Source: Rhizobium acidisoli
Lineage (GTDB): Bacteria > Pseudomonadota > Alphaproteobacteria > Rhizobiales > Rhizobiaceae
Assembly (NCBI RefSeq): GCF_002531755.2
Contig: NZ_CP034998.1
Location: 62,001-126,000, forward strand
Reading direction: 5' to 3'
Length of the DNA: 64,000 bases
This document shows, piece by piece, positions 1-8,763 of the stretch. The notes below the pieces were generated by a model. It was given only the letters and a program-made list of their open reading frames with translations. It ran no database searches and had not been told where the DNA came from. Position 1 is the stretch's first letter. Every line of letters begins with the position of its first letter. Made by a program: the position numbers and the translations under genes.

Positions 1-131
1 ACCTTGTCGACGGTGAAGCCGAGCGGCGCAAGCATAGCGTCGAGCGCCGACAGGGCGCCACCTTCGGCTGGAGTTACCGAGGGGCAGCGAATCAGCGTCT
101 GAAGATTGGCGACGGGATCGGTAGCGGTCAT
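1..131 (-). CDS. dapE: Succinyl-diaminopimelate desuccinylase, N-terminal fragment
   Basis: Only the first 43 codons lie in the window; the rest runs off the left edge. The reverse strand reads [20 protein letters not shown], the typical DapE opening with the CPSVTP motif. DapE hydrolyses N-succinyl-LL-diaminopimelate in lysine and peptidoglycan precursor synthesis. It lies about 100 bases downstream of dapD on the same strand, so the two probably form a lysine/DAP operon. The metal-binding residues of this M20-family enzyme are outside the window. Confidence 0.85.
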   Translation of the reverse strand, partial: MTATDPVANLQTLIRCPSVTPAEGGALSALDAMLAPLGFTVDK

Positions 132-230
132 GGCGTCGAACTATCCGGCGGGAATGGCAAAGACATGGCAAGGCGGCGGCGCCTCGCGTAAAAGACGCCG
201 CCTGTTTACCGGATCAATGTCCTGGTGTCA

Positions 231-1091
231 TCAATCTCTGAGCAGCTCGTTGATGCCGGTCTTGGATCGGGTCTGTTCATCGACGCGTTTGACGATGACG
301 GCGCAGTAGAGATGCGGCGCCGGCTTGCCGTTGCCCATGGTCGCATTGCCCGACGGCATCGAGCCGGCGACGACGACCGAATAGGGCGGCACTTCGCCGT
401 AGCTCACTTCGCCGGTGGCGCGGTCGACGATCTTGGTCGACTTGCCGATAAAGACGCCCATGCCGAGCACCGAGCCTTCGCGGACGATGCAGCCTTCGAC
501 CACCTCGGAGCGGGCGCCGATGAAGCAATTGTCTTCGATGATCGTCGGGCCGGCCTGCATCGGCTCCAGCACGCCGCCGATGCCGACGCCGCCGGAGAGA
601 TGCACATGTTTGCCGATCTGCGCGCAGGAGCCGACCGTCGCCCAGGTGTCGACCATCGTGCCTTCGCCGACATAGGCGCCGAGGTTGACGAAGGAGGGCA
701 TCAGGATGGCGTTCGGGGCGATATAGGCCGAGCGGCGCACGACGCAGTTCGGCACGGCGCGAAAGCCGGCGGCGCGGAAATGGTTCTCGCCCCAGCCCTC
801 GAATTTCGAAGGCACCTTGTCCCACCAGGTGGAATTGCCCGAGCCGCCCTTGACCACGTCCATGTCGTTGAGGCGGAAGGACAGGAGCACGGCCTTCTTC
901 AGCCACTGATTGACCGTCCAGGCGCCGTCGGCGCCGCGTGTTGCGACACGAACCTTGCCGGCATCGAGCAGGTCGAGCGCTGCTTCGACCGCATCGCGAA
1001 CTTCGCCCTTGGTCGACGTGTTCACATTGTCGCGATTGTCGAAGGCGGCTTCGATGGTCTTTTCGAGGGATGCGAGGTCGGTGGCGCTCAT
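231..1091 (-). CDS. dapD: 2,3,4,5-tetrahydropyridine-2,6-dicarboxylate N-succinyltransferase
   Basis: The 286-residue protein has the normal DapD length. It transfers succinyl from succinyl-CoA to tetrahydrodipicolinate, the step before the DapC and DapE reactions in the succinylase branch of lysine/DAP synthesis. The middle and C-terminal part carries hexapeptide-type repeats of a left-handed beta helix (for example around [20 protein letters not shown]), and the N-terminal domain starts [17 protein letters not shown]. The ATG start fits the family. It is followed by dapE on the same strand. The sequence is typical throughout and shows no defect. Confidence 0.95.
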   Translation of the reverse strand: MSATDLASLEKTIEAAFDNRDNVNTSTKGEVRDAVEAALDLLDAGKVRVATRGADGAWTVNQWLKKAVLLSFRLNDMDVVKGGSGNSTWWDKVPSKFEGWGENHFRAAGFRAVPNCVVRRSAYIAPNAILMPSFVNLGAYVGEGTMVDTWATVGSCAQIGKHVHLSGGVGIGGVLEPMQAGPTIIEDNCFIGARSEVVEGCIVREGSVLGMGVFIGKSTKIVDRATGEVSYGEVPPYSVVVAGSMPSGNATMGNGKPAPHLYCAVIVKRVDEQTRSKTGINELLRD

Positions 1092-1284
1092 GAGAATTCC
1101 TTAAACTTCGATCTTTATCGTGGAGACGGCGGAGTCTCCGGAATGCGGTTGGCAGGGATTTATCCTGCTCTACAGCATGCAGCCGTAGAACGGAATGATT
1201 TTTCCAACAAGATCATACTTGGATTCAAGGCGTTATAGCGACATATCCGGCTTTGAAGCCGGCAAGACTGAAAGGCATTTCGAC

Positions 1285-2151
1285 ATGGCGAAGGGACGAA
1301 ACGGCGGGTCGCGGCGCAAGGACGGCGTATGGGACCCGCTGAAGAGCAGCTCGACCGACAGGCAGCGCGCCGAGGCTGTGCCGAAGACGCCGCAGACGAT
1401 GTCGCCCGCCTACCGCCTTGCCTATGTCGACGAGGATTTCCTCTGCCGCGAGGAGCTGCGGCCGATCCGCCTGCAGCTGGAACTGATGAAGCCGGAAATG
1501 ATGCTGACCGAGCGCGGCATCAAGTCGACCGTCGTCATGTTCGGTGGCGCCCGTATTCCCGCCCCCGGCCAGAGTGCCTGGGCTGCCCGCAACGATATCC
1601 AGCGCGTCAATCTGGAGGCGGCCTCCGTCTATTATGACGAGGCGCGCAAATTCGCCCGGCTCTGCTCGAAATATTCGGCAAGCTTCGATTTCCACGAATA
1701 TGTCATCGTCACCGGCGGCGGCCCCGGCGTCATGGAGGCGGGCAATCGCGGCGCGACCGACGAAGGCGCGCCGTCGATCGGCCTCAACATCGTGCTGCCG
1801 CACGAACAGGCGCCGAACGCCTATGTGACGCCGGAGCTCAGCTTCAACTTCCACTATTTTGCCATTCGCAAGATGCATTTCATGGTGCGCGCCAAGGCGA
1901 TCGCCGTCTTTCCCGGCGGCTTTGGAACGCTCGACGAATTCTTCGAATGCCTGACGCTGATCCAGACCGGCCGCATGGAGCGGCTGCCGCTGATCCTCTT
2001 CGGCGAAGCCTTCTGGCGCAACATCATCAATTTCGACGCTTTGGCGGAATTCGGCACGATCGCGCCCGACGACGTCAAGCTGATCAGCTTCGTCGATACG
2101 GCCGAAGCCGCGTGGAAGATCATCCAGAATTTCTATGAGCATCGCGAATAG
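1285..2151 (+). CDS. LOG-family (TIGR00730) nucleotide-binding protein
   Basis: This 288-residue protein carries both family signatures: GGGPGVMEAGNRGA near the middle and PGGFGTLDEFFE about 50 residues later, the PGGxGTxxE motif of the LOG/lysine-decarboxylase-like fold. Characterised members are cytidine/adenosine monophosphate phosphoribohydrolases, some of which release active cytokinins, but the substrate here cannot be told. The frame is open 30 codons further upstream; I chose the ATG at 1285 because the protein then begins MAKGRNGGSRRK as in related proteins. It is a single gene, divergent from dapD, and ends just before a 13-bp-stem hairpin. Confidence 0.85.
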   Translation: MAKGRNGGSRRKDGVWDPLKSSSTDRQRAEAVPKTPQTMSPAYRLAYVDEDFLCREELRPIRLQLELMKPEMMLTERGIKSTVVMFGGARIPAPGQSAWAARNDIQRVNLEAASVYYDEARKFARLCSKYSASFDFHEYVIVTGGGPGVMEAGNRGATDEGAPSIGLNIVLPHEQAPNAYVTPELSFNFHYFAIRKMHFMVRAKAIAVFPGGFGTLDEFFECLTLIQTGRMERLPLILFGEAFWRNIINFDALAEFGTIAPDDVKLISFVDTAEAAWKIIQNFYEHRE

Positions 2152-2179
2152 CGGCTCGCCGTCCCGTTCGTGAGACGTG

Positions 2180-2208
2180 GCTCTTTCCCCGCCGGGCGGG
2201 GAAAGAGC
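2180..2208 (+). terminator. Hairpin after the LOG-family gene
   Basis: Arms 2180-2192 and 2196-2208 form a perfect 13-bp, GC-rich stem with a 3-base loop. No T-run follows, so it may terminate weakly or protect the 3' end. It lies 29 bases after the stop codon of the upstream gene. Confidence 0.5.
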
Positions 2209-2245
2209 GGAGGCAACGGTTCGCCCGGCCTTACAGCAGCAGCCT

Positions 2246-2346
2246 TAGAGCGGTTCAGCTTTTCACGGAAGCGCAGAACCGCTCTAAGCTTTTGTTTTAA
2301 CGCAATTCCGGACGGAAAACCGCTTCACACTTTTCCTGGAATTGCT
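2246..2346. repeat. Rhizobial palindromic intergenic repeat
   Basis: Two inverted repeats sit side by side: TAGAGCGGTTC (2246-2256) with its complement at 2276-2286, and GCAATTCC (2302-2309) with GGAATTGC (2338-2345). This mosaic of AGAGCGGTTC and GCAATTCCGGACGGAAAACC blocks is familiar from intergenic regions of Rhizobium. It abuts the stop codon of the EF-hand gene and could act as its 3' hairpin. A related block lies at about 39068-39184. Confidence 0.6.
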
Positions 2347-2988
2347 CTAGAGCAGCGGCCGGTCCGGCATGTCGTCGATCGAGATGACGCCGTCCTTGTT
2401 GCTGTCCATCCGCGCAAACAGCTTGTCGAAGGCGGCAACGGCTTCCTGCTTGGAAATCTGGCCGTTCTGGTCGGTATCGACCCGGTGCATCATCATCGAG
2501 GCGCGCATGAAGGTGCCGCCGTGGCGCATCCAGCGATGCCCGTCACGACCATCATGGCCGCCGTGACCGTCGCGTGGCGGCCGTTCCTGGTCGTCATTGT
2601 CCGGCGTCGCAGCTGCGGTATCCCCCTTGTTGTCGCCGGCCTCCTGCTTGCGCTGATCTCTCATCGCCTGCATCTGCGTCTTCTGGTATGCGCTGATTTC
2701 GCCGGGTGTCAGCGAGCCGTCATTATTGGTGTCGATTGCTGCGAATACCTTGTCGAGGCCGGCGGTCGCTTCTTCTTTGGAGACCTTGCCGTCCTTGTTG
2801 GCGTCGAACTGCTTGAGCATTCTGACATAGGTGATTTCGCGGAAGGCGGCAGATCCTGGACCGTGTGGACCGTGCATGCCGGCGTGCTGGCGCGGCCCGT
2901 CACCGGGTGCGGCATAGCCTGCCCCGGCGGCTGCGCCGAAGATGAGGGTGGAGGAAAGCGCTGCCAGTATCAGCTTGTTGCGGTACAT
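2347..2988 (-). CDS. Secreted EF-hand calcium-binding protein
   Basis: The 213-residue protein begins with a signal peptide (MYRNKLILAALSSTLIFGAA, cleavage near AYA/AP at about residue 26). Four EF-hand-like loops follow in two pairs: DANKDGKVSKEE, DTNNDGSLTPGE, DTDQNGQISKQE and DSNKDGVISIDD. Each keeps the acidic or polar residues at loop positions 1, 3, 5 and 12. A low-complexity His/Gly/Arg/Asp stretch separates the pairs. It is probably a periplasmic calcium-binding protein; no enzymatic domain is visible. It stands alone, and its stop codon touches the palindromic repeat. Confidence 0.85.
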   Translation of the reverse strand: MYRNKLILAALSSTLIFGAAAGAGYAAPGDGPRQHAGMHGPHGPGSAAFREITYVRMLKQFDANKDGKVSKEEATAGLDKVFAAIDTNNDGSLTPGEISAYQKTQMQAMRDQRKQEAGDNKGDTAAATPDNDDQERPPRDGHGGHDGRDGHRWMRHGGTFMRASMMMHRVDTDQNGQISKQEAVAAFDKLFARMDSNKDGVISIDDMPDRPLL

Positions 2989-3108
2989 CGTATTTGCCTT
3001 TCGTGAGGTGTCCCCTCACGAAGAAAGCTACGGCAGCGGGCCGGAAAGACCCAGTTAAACATCGGTAAGCTGAATGAAACTTTGGTAATGCCGCCAGCCG
3101 GCTAAAAC

Positions 3109-3822
3109 TTAGCCCGGAGCGGTAATCTTGCCGAGAAAGGCGGCGAGGTCGTCGGTGACGAAGTCGATATGATCCTCTTCGCCGCTGGTCTTCTCCCACC
3201 ATTCGACGAGCGTCTCTTCCAGATTGCGCGGCACCAGCAGAACGGTCTGCATGCCGAGCGCCTTCGGCACCGTCAGATTGCGCGGCAGATCCTCGAACAT
3301 CGCCGCCTTGCTGGTTTCGACGCGTTTTAACGCCGTGAACTTGTCGTAGGTCGCCTGCGCCGGCTTCGGCACATAGTCGGCGGCGACGATATCGAAGATG
3401 TCGTCGAAATGCTCGAGAATGCCGAGCGCACCGGCCGTCATTTCCGCATGTTTGACACTGCCATTGGTAAAGATGAACTTACGCCCGGGCAGCGCCTTGA
3501 TCGCCGCGCCGAGTTCCGGCTGCGGCGTCAGCGCCGTGTAGTCGATCGCATGCGCCTTTTCGAGGAAGTCGTTCGGGTCGATGCCGTGATGGATCATCAG
3601 CCCCTGCAGCGTCGTGCCGTGCTCGAGGTAATATTGCTTCTGCAGCTTGCGCGCCTCTTCCCGCTCCATCTGCAACAGGGCCGCGACATAGGCGGTCATA
3701 TTCTTGTCGATCTGCGCGAAGAGATTGACGTGATGCGGATAGAGCGTGTTGTCGAGGTCGAAGACCCAGTCTGTGACGTGCGCGAAATCGGCTTTATCAG
3801 GCGTGCGGTCGATCTTTGTCAT
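3109..3822 (-). CDS. HAD-family pyrimidine 5'-nucleotidase
   Basis: This 237-residue HAD hydrolase has motif I FDLDNTLYPH, motif II in FTNGSVKHAE, and a C-terminal stretch with the motif III lysine and motif IV acidic residues (FEDLPRNL). This arrangement is typical of the bacterial pyrimidine 5'-nucleotidase (SDT1-like) group, which dephosphorylates UMP/CMP. The frame is open 14 codons further upstream; I prefer the ATG at 3822, giving MTKIDRTPDKADF. The gene is divergent from ada. Substrate specificity is inferred from the family only. Confidence 0.8.
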   Translation of the reverse strand: MTKIDRTPDKADFAHVTDWVFDLDNTLYPHHVNLFAQIDKNMTAYVAALLQMEREEARKLQKQYYLEHGTTLQGLMIHHGIDPNDFLEKAHAIDYTALTPQPELGAAIKALPGRKFIFTNGSVKHAEMTAGALGILEHFDDIFDIVAADYVPKPAQATYDKFTALKRVETSKAAMFEDLPRNLTVPKALGMQTVLLVPRNLEETLVEWWEKTSGEEDHIDFVTDDLAAFLGKITAPG

Positions 3823-3925
3823 GGCGGTCTTATGGCATGGGTGCGGGCGCAAGGAAATCGACAAGAATAAAATAGACGCCCGATTTTCGGCGGACGGCCC
3901 ATGCGCGGGATGCTAGAAAGCCGAT

Positions 3926-4999
3926 ATGCTTTTCGAACGCCCCGACGATGATACGCTCTATGACGCCCTGATCGCGCGCAGCGCCGATTACGAGGGCCAG
4001 GCCTATGTCTGCGTCAAGACGACGGGCATCTTCTGCCGGCTGACCTGTCCGGCGCGGAAACCGAAGCGGGAAAATACTCTGTTCTTCGAGACTATTGCCG
4101 CCTGCATGCATTCCGGCTTTCGCCCCTGCCGGCGCTGCAGGCCGCTGGAACAGCCGGGCAGGGAGCCGATCGTCGACGAGCTGCTTGCGGCACTCGACGC
4201 TCAGCCGGAGGTTCGCTGGACCGAGGAGGAGATTGTCCGCCGCGGCCATGATCCCTCGACGGTGCGCCGCGCCTTCAAGCGGGCGCTCGGCATGACTTTC
4301 CATGACATCGTCCGCTATATCAGGCTCGGCGAAGCGGCCCGGCAACTCGCCGACGGGGCGCGCGTCATCGATGCGCAGATCGACGCCGGATACGAGTCTC
4401 CGAGCGGCTTCCGCACGGCATTTCAGCGGCTCGTCGGCCAGGCGCCGGCGCTTTCGCAAAACCGCGAACTGCTCTTTGCCGATTGGTTCGACACCCCGCT
4501 CGGGCCGATGATCGCGGTTGCCGACAAGACGCATCTGCATCTTCTCGAATTTCATGATCGTAAGGCGCTGCCGACCGAGCTCGACGCGCTGCAGAAGCGC
4601 GTCCGCTCCTCGGTCGCAATCGGCCGCACCCCCGTCATCGATCAGATCGAGGCGGAGATCCGGAATTATTTCGAGGGCCGGCTCACCGTTTTCACGACGC
4701 CCCTGGCGCTTGGCGGCACGCCCTTCGAGAAACATGTCTGGGCAAAGCTGATGGAAATCCCTGTCGGCAAGACGCGCGCCTATGGCGATCTGGCACGGGA
4801 GATGGAAAGGCCGGAGGTGGTGCGGGCCGTCGGCCGCGCCAACGGCGCCAATCAGCTGGCCATCATCGTGCCCTGCCATCGCATTCTCGGCGCGGATGGT
4901 TCTCTCACAGGTTACGGCGGCGGGCTCTGGCGCAAACAGTGGCTGCTGCGGCATGAAGAGAAGATCGGGACGCAAGCAAAGATGGAGGAGACAGCATGA
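3926..4999 (+). CDS. ada: Ada bifunctional methyl-DNA regulator / O6-alkylguanine transferase
   Basis: The 357-residue protein has the full Ada layout. The N-terminal zinc domain has Cys37, Cys41, Cys68 and Cys71 in the TGIFCRLTCPARKP and GFRPCRRC motifs. An AraC-type helix-turn-helix region follows at about 90-180. The C-terminal methyltransferase domain has active-site Cys317 in PCHRI. Ada accepts methyl groups from phosphotriesters and O6-methylguanine and, once methylated, activates the adaptive response. Its stop overlaps the next start by ATGA, so the two are translationally coupled. Confidence 0.93.
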   Translation: MLFERPDDDTLYDALIARSADYEGQAYVCVKTTGIFCRLTCPARKPKRENTLFFETIAACMHSGFRPCRRCRPLEQPGREPIVDELLAALDAQPEVRWTEEEIVRRGHDPSTVRRAFKRALGMTFHDIVRYIRLGEAARQLADGARVIDAQIDAGYESPSGFRTAFQRLVGQAPALSQNRELLFADWFDTPLGPMIAVADKTHLHLLEFHDRKALPTELDALQKRVRSSVAIGRTPVIDQIEAEIRNYFEGRLTVFTTPLALGGTPFEKHVWAKLMEIPVGKTRAYGDLAREMERPEVVRAVGRANGANQLAIIVPCHRILGADGSLTGYGGGLWRKQWLLRHEEKIGTQAKMEETA

Positions 5000-5766
5000 A
5001 CCAGACTGAAAAGGCCAAGGCATTCCACGCGCTGCATAAGAAGGGCGATCCGATTGTCCTCTACAATATCTGGGATGCCGGCACGGCGAAGGCGGTTGCC
5101 GATGCCGGCGCCAAGGCGCTTGCGACCGGAAGCTGGTCGGTCGCCGCGGCCCACGGGTTTGCCGATGGCGAAAAACTCCCGATGCCGGTGCTTGTGGAGA
5201 CGGCAAAATCCATCACCGCCGTCATTGACCTGCCGCTGTCGGTCGATTTCGAAGGCGCCTATTCGGCGGAGCCCGAGGGGGCGGCCGCCAATGTCGCCAG
5301 GCTGGTGGAGGTCGGCGCCATCGGCATCAATTTCGAAGATCGGGTGGTCGCCGGCGAGGGGCTCTATCCGGTCGAGAGCCAGGCGGCCCGCATCCGCGCC
5401 ATTCGCGCCATGGCCGACAGCAAAGACATCCCCTTCTTCATCAACGCCCGCACCGATCTCTTCCTCGCCGAAGGCGATCTTGCCAAACATGCCGGCCTGG
5501 TCGACGAGGCGATCGAGCGGGGCAGGGCCTATGCGGCGGCCGGCGGCAACGGCTTCTTCGTGCCCGGCCTGATCGATCCCGCCCTGATCGAAAAGATCTG
5601 CGCGGCATCGTCGCTGCCGGTCAATATCATGATGCGGGCGGGCGCCCCTGATGTGAAAACCCTGGCGAAGCTCGGCGTCGGCCGCATCAGCTATGGCCCG
5701 GGACCTTACCGGTCGATGATGGAAAAGCTGAAGCAGGAGGCGGCGGCGATTTATAGCCTGCTCTGA
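4996..5766 (+). CDS. Isocitrate lyase / PEP mutase family protein
   Basis: The 256-residue protein resembles the small isocitrate lyase/phosphoenolpyruvate mutase superfamily: a TIM-barrel with LYNIWDAGTAKAVADAGAKALATGS near the N terminus, VDFEGAYS and INFEDRV metal/phosphate-site segments, and FINARTDLF. Members include PEP mutase, carboxyPEP mutase and 2-methylisocitrate lyase; the lack of the lyase KKCGH motif argues against a true isocitrate lyase. It overlaps ada by four bases, suggesting co-expression in alkylation stress. The substrate is unknown. Confidence 0.8.
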   Translation: MNQTEKAKAFHALHKKGDPIVLYNIWDAGTAKAVADAGAKALATGSWSVAAAHGFADGEKLPMPVLVETAKSITAVIDLPLSVDFEGAYSAEPEGAAANVARLVEVGAIGINFEDRVVAGEGLYPVESQAARIRAIRAMADSKDIPFFINARTDLFLAEGDLAKHAGLVDEAIERGRAYAAAGGNGFFVPGLIDPALIEKICAASSLPVNIMMRAGAPDVKTLAKLGVGRISYGPGPYRSMMEKLKQEAAAIYSLL

Positions 5767-5780
5767 CGCCGCTATGTCAG

Positions 5781-5813
5781 AGGGCCGCAGCCGGATGCAA
5801 GGCTGCGGCCCTT
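5781..5813. terminator. Bidirectional hairpin terminator
   Basis: A perfect 12-bp stem, AGGGCCGCAGCC (5781-5792) with its complement (5801-5812) and an 8-base loop, lies between two convergent genes. It could serve both strands; only short T/A tracts flank it. Confidence 0.65.
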
Positions 5814-5832
5814 AAATGATATCCTGTTCCGC

Positions 5833-6981
5833 TCAGGAACGGAAGCGCAGATTGCGCCGTGTCAGCTGATCGACCGAGGTGCAGCCCATCAGCTTCATGT
5901 CCCGTTCGATCTCGGTGCGGATCGTCTCCAGCGCCCGTTCGACGCCCGGCCGTCCGGCGGCGGCAAGCGGGAAGAGATAGTAGCGGCCGAGCCCGACGGC
6001 CTTCGCCCCCAGCGACAGCGCTTTCAGAACATGGGTGCCTCGCTGCACGCCGCCATCCATCATCACGTCGATCCGGTCGCCGACCGCATCGACGATTTCG
6101 GCAAGCTGGTCGAAGGCGCTGCGCGAACCGTCGAGCTGGCGGCCGCCATGGTTGGAAAGCACGATGCCGGTGCAGCCGATCTCGACAGCGCGCTTGGCGT
6201 CTTCGACCGACATGATGCCCTTCAGGCAGAATTGCCCGCCCCAGGCCTGCACCATGTCAGCCACGTCGTTCCACGACATCGAAGGGTCGAGCATTTCGGT
6301 GAAGTAGCGGCTGATCGACAGGGCGCCGCCGTCCATCTTCACGTGGTTTTCGAGCTGCGGCAGCCGGAACGCCTCATGCGTCATCCAGTCGATCGCCCAG
6401 GACGGCTTGATCGCAAACTGCATCATGCCGGCGAGGTTGAGCTTGAAGGGAATGGCAAAACCGGTGCGCTTGTCGCGCTCGCGGTTGCCGCCGGTAATGC
6501 TGTCGACCGTCAGCATCATCGCCTGCACGCCGGCATTCTTCGCCCGCGCCATCATCTCGTGGTTGAGGCCGCGGTCCTTGTGGAAATAGAACTGATAGAC
6601 CTGCGGCCCGGCGCTGATCTGGCGGGCTTCCTCCAGGCTGATCGTGCCGAGCGAGGAGACGCCGAACATCGTGCCGTATTTTCCCGCCGCCGCCGCGACC
6701 GCCCGCTCGCCCTGGTGGTGGAAAAGCCGCTGCAGCGCCGTCGGCGAGCAATAGACCGGCATCGCCAGCTTCTGCCCCATCACCGTCACCGACATGTCGA
6801 CCTCAGCCACACCCCTCAGAACGTCGGGGACCAGATCGCAGGCCTCGAAGGCGGCCGTATTGCGCCGATAGGTCACCTCGTCATCGGCAGCGCCGTCGAT
6901 ATAATCGAAGATCGGCCCGGGAAGCCGCTGTTTGGCCATGCGCCGGAAATCATGAAAATTATAGCAATCTGTAAGGCGCAT
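5833..6981 (-). CDS. lldD: FMN-dependent alpha-hydroxy-acid dehydrogenase (L-lactate dehydrogenase type)
   Basis: The 382-residue enzyme begins MRLTDCYNFHDFRRMAKQRL and continues with FDYIDGAADDE, typical of the FMN-dependent lactate/glycolate/mandelate family. The catalytic base motif SNHGGRQLDG and the phosphate-binding DGGVQRGTHVLKALSLGAKAVGLGR are both present. It oxidises L-lactate or another 2-hydroxy acid at the inner membrane and passes electrons to quinone. The frame is open another 37 codons upstream; the ATG at 6981 fits the family. Substrate choice within the family is an inference. Confidence 0.85.
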   Translation of the reverse strand: MRLTDCYNFHDFRRMAKQRLPGPIFDYIDGAADDEVTYRRNTAAFEACDLVPDVLRGVAEVDMSVTVMGQKLAMPVYCSPTALQRLFHHQGERAVAAAAGKYGTMFGVSSLGTISLEEARQISAGPQVYQFYFHKDRGLNHEMMARAKNAGVQAMMLTVDSITGGNRERDKRTGFAIPFKLNLAGMMQFAIKPSWAIDWMTHEAFRLPQLENHVKMDGGALSISRYFTEMLDPSMSWNDVADMVQAWGGQFCLKGIMSVEDAKRAVEIGCTGIVLSNHGGRQLDGSRSAFDQLAEIVDAVGDRIDVMMDGGVQRGTHVLKALSLGAKAVGLGRYYLFPLAAAGRPGVERALETIRTEIERDMKLMGCTSVDQLTRRNLRFRS

Positions 6982-7088
6982 CTTTTTGCTCGACCCGTTT
7001 GGTTTCGGGCCGCAACCTAAAGCACGATTCGAAATCTTGCCAAGTCTAGATCGGGCGATTTCCGGCCCCTTGTGAGGAGATATCGCAT

Positions 7089-8051
7089 TCACGGGCGCGA
7101 TTTCGCCTGGCCGGCCGCCTGATATGGCGGATGACTGCCACCAGAAGCTTCAGCGGCGTTGACGCGCTTCAGCCCTTGCCGCGGCACGATCATATGCGGG
7201 AGCTTGATCGCCGAAGCCAGGCCGAGCCGCGACAGCACTCGGATGAAATGCCAGCCGAGGTCCAACTGCCCCGGCTCGATGCCGAGCCGCGCCGATTCCG
7301 GAAAGGCGTGATGGTTGCCGTGGAAGCTCTCCCCGAAGGTGACCAGCCCGAAATGCGGCAGGTTATAACCCTGCACCGCGACATCATCGACGCTCCAGCC
7401 CTGATGGCCGGCCCGGTGCGCGAAATGACCGACCAGCCAGTGTCCGGTCAGCGATACCGATACCCGCACGGCAATACCCCAGACCACCCACGGCAGTCCG
7501 CCAAGCGCCAGGAGCGCGAGTGCCAAGGGGATCTGCTGCGCCATCCATGTCGCCTCCAGGAAGCGATAAAAGCGGTCGCGCCGCTCGCGCTCATCGAGGA
7601 CGAAGCGTGGCGGATGATTAAGCGCCACTGCGCAATGCATCTGCCAGAAGGCGTCGGTGAAGAAAGACCGCCGATGGGCATAGAGGTCATGGCAGTCTCT
7701 CTGCCGTTGCGCCCAGTCGCGAATATCGTGCGCGTAGATCATGCCGAAGGGGCCGGCCATGCCGACCAGCGTGCCGAGATAGACGAGAAAGTGCTCGATC
7801 CAGAGAGGGGTGCTGAAGGAACGGTGGATCAACAGCCGGTGCATGCCGACCGAATGACCAAGGCAGATGGTCATGGCGGTCAGGAGGATGAAGACGGCAA
7901 AGGCGCTCCAGGTGAAGGTTAGTGGCCCGCCGATTATGGCGGTCATGGTCATTGCAGAGATCCAGACCGACTTTGCCGGCATCCAGACCACTCTGCCCTT
8001 CACGGGATCGCTGCTATCGTCGATCATGCGTCCGGTGGAAATACTGCTCAT
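7089..8051 (-). CDS. Membrane fatty acid desaturase (acyl-CoA/acyl-lipid type)
   Basis: This 320-residue protein has hydrophobic segments and histidine clusters of membrane desaturases: HSVGMHR, a degenerate second box near CHDLYAHRRSF, and HGNHHAFPES. The diiron site introduces a double bond into fatty acyl chains. The frame is open to 8102, but the ATG at 8051 has AAGGAG placed correctly upstream and gives MSSISTGRMIDD. The divergent ArsR-type regulator and the palindrome between them suggest regulated membrane fluidity. The second box departs from the usual HxxHH, so activity and regiospecificity are uncertain. Confidence 0.8.
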   Translation of the reverse strand: MSSISTGRMIDDSSDPVKGRVVWMPAKSVWISAMTMTAIIGGPLTFTWSAFAVFILLTAMTICLGHSVGMHRLLIHRSFSTPLWIEHFLVYLGTLVGMAGPFGMIYAHDIRDWAQRQRDCHDLYAHRRSFFTDAFWQMHCAVALNHPPRFVLDERERRDRFYRFLEATWMAQQIPLALALLALGGLPWVVWGIAVRVSVSLTGHWLVGHFAHRAGHQGWSVDDVAVQGYNLPHFGLVTFGESFHGNHHAFPESARLGIEPGQLDLGWHFIRVLSRLGLASAIKLPHMIVPRQGLKRVNAAEASGGSHPPYQAAGQAKSRP

Positions 8052-8110
8052 GGCAAACTCCTTCTCCATCGGGCGCATTCCCACTTGAACATCGCCCGCC
8101 AATTCATTAA

Positions 8111-8173
8111 TTAAGCAATTATCTAATTACTTTGCGCCAATGAAAACGATTAAGCAATACATTAATTGCTTAA
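8111..8173. promoter_or_regulatory. Palindromic operator between desaturase and ArsR gene
   Basis: TTAAGCAAT (8150-8158), a 6-base spacer, and ATTGCTTAA (8165-8173) form a perfect inverted repeat. The same half-site TTAAGCAATT recurs at 8111-8120. The stretch is strikingly AT-rich for this genome and lies between two divergent genes, as expected for an operator of the winged-helix repressor encoded next door. Binding is inferred. Confidence 0.6.
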
Positions 8174-8222
8174 TTGATCGGCGGAATCGACGCGATGATT
8201 GCCGCAGGCACGGAGACCGGCT

Positions 8223-8588
8223 TTGGAAGATGAGACTTTCGACGATATTTCAGAAGGCAGCTCTGTCGGCGCCGCCCAGCGGGTGTTCCACGCGCTTTCC
8301 AGTGCGCCGCGGCGGAAGATCCTTGCCTATCTCTCGGCATCCGGCCTGACCGCCGGCGAGATTGCTGACCGCTTCAGCATGTCCAAACCGGCGGTTTCCC
8401 AGCATCTTTCCATCCTCGAAACGGCCGGACTGATTAAACGGGAGAAACAGGGCCAGTTCGTCCACTATTCCCTCATCGAGAACAATCTCGTCAATACGCT
8501 CAACGGCTTCGTCCAGGAGGTCTGCCCGGTCGGCCGGCCGATCAAGAAGGAAAGCCAGGCGCGCATCCGCGCCAAAGAATTGCCTTGA
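8223..8588 (+). CDS. ArsR-family winged-helix transcriptional regulator
   Basis: The roughly 121-residue protein has a classical ArsR winged helix: RVFHALSSAPRRKILAYLSA, then LTAGEIADRFSMSKPAVSQHLSILETAGLIKREKQGQ and a beta-wing ending FVHYSL. No cysteine metal-binding motif (ELCVCDL type) is present, so it is not an obvious metal sensor. I chose the TTG at 8223 because GGAG lies 7 bases upstream; a TTG at 8199 is an alternative. It is divergent from the desaturase and probably controls that gene and itself through the shared palindrome. Confidence 0.75.
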   Translation: MEDETFDDISEGSSVGAAQRVFHALSSAPRRKILAYLSASGLTAGEIADRFSMSKPAVSQHLSILETAGLIKREKQGQFVHYSLIENNLVNTLNGFVQEVCPVGRPIKKESQARIRAKELP

Positions 8589-8729
8589 GCATCGGGGCCG
8601 ATCCCGTGCTGGCGTGATCGCGAGGAACATGGAAGAGGTCGGGCAGGCGCCTCTGACGCACGGGCGCTACTGGCTGCTCTTCCCGATGGAAAAGCTGAAA
8701 CAGGACGTCAAGAGCAGGAGGAGGGAGAC

Positions 8730-8755
8730 GCGCCCTTCATTTTGATGAAGGGCGC
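8730..8755 (-). terminator. Hairpin downstream of argB
   Basis: A perfect 11-bp stem, GCGCCCTTCAT (8730-8740) with ATGAAGGGCGC (8745-8755) and a 4-base loop, lies 8 bases after the argB stop codon. There is no T-run on the argB strand, so it may depend on Rho or stabilise the transcript. Confidence 0.55.
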
Positions 8756-8763
8756 AGCCTCGA

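Noticed and set aside
225-1238. A 337-codon open frame on the plus strand
   Set aside because: It is opposite dapD, whose hexapeptide repeats make the minus strand the coding one.
3830-5206. A 458-codon open frame on the minus strand
   Set aside because: It lies opposite ada and the PEP-mutase-like gene, which have clear family motifs. High GC leaves long shadow frames; its translation is Arg/Pro/Ala-rich with no domain.
8629-8745. Possible 38-residue gene between the ArsR gene and argB
   Set aside because: It has an ATG behind GAGGAA but no recognisable motif, and its last codons fall inside the argB hairpin. The support is too weak.
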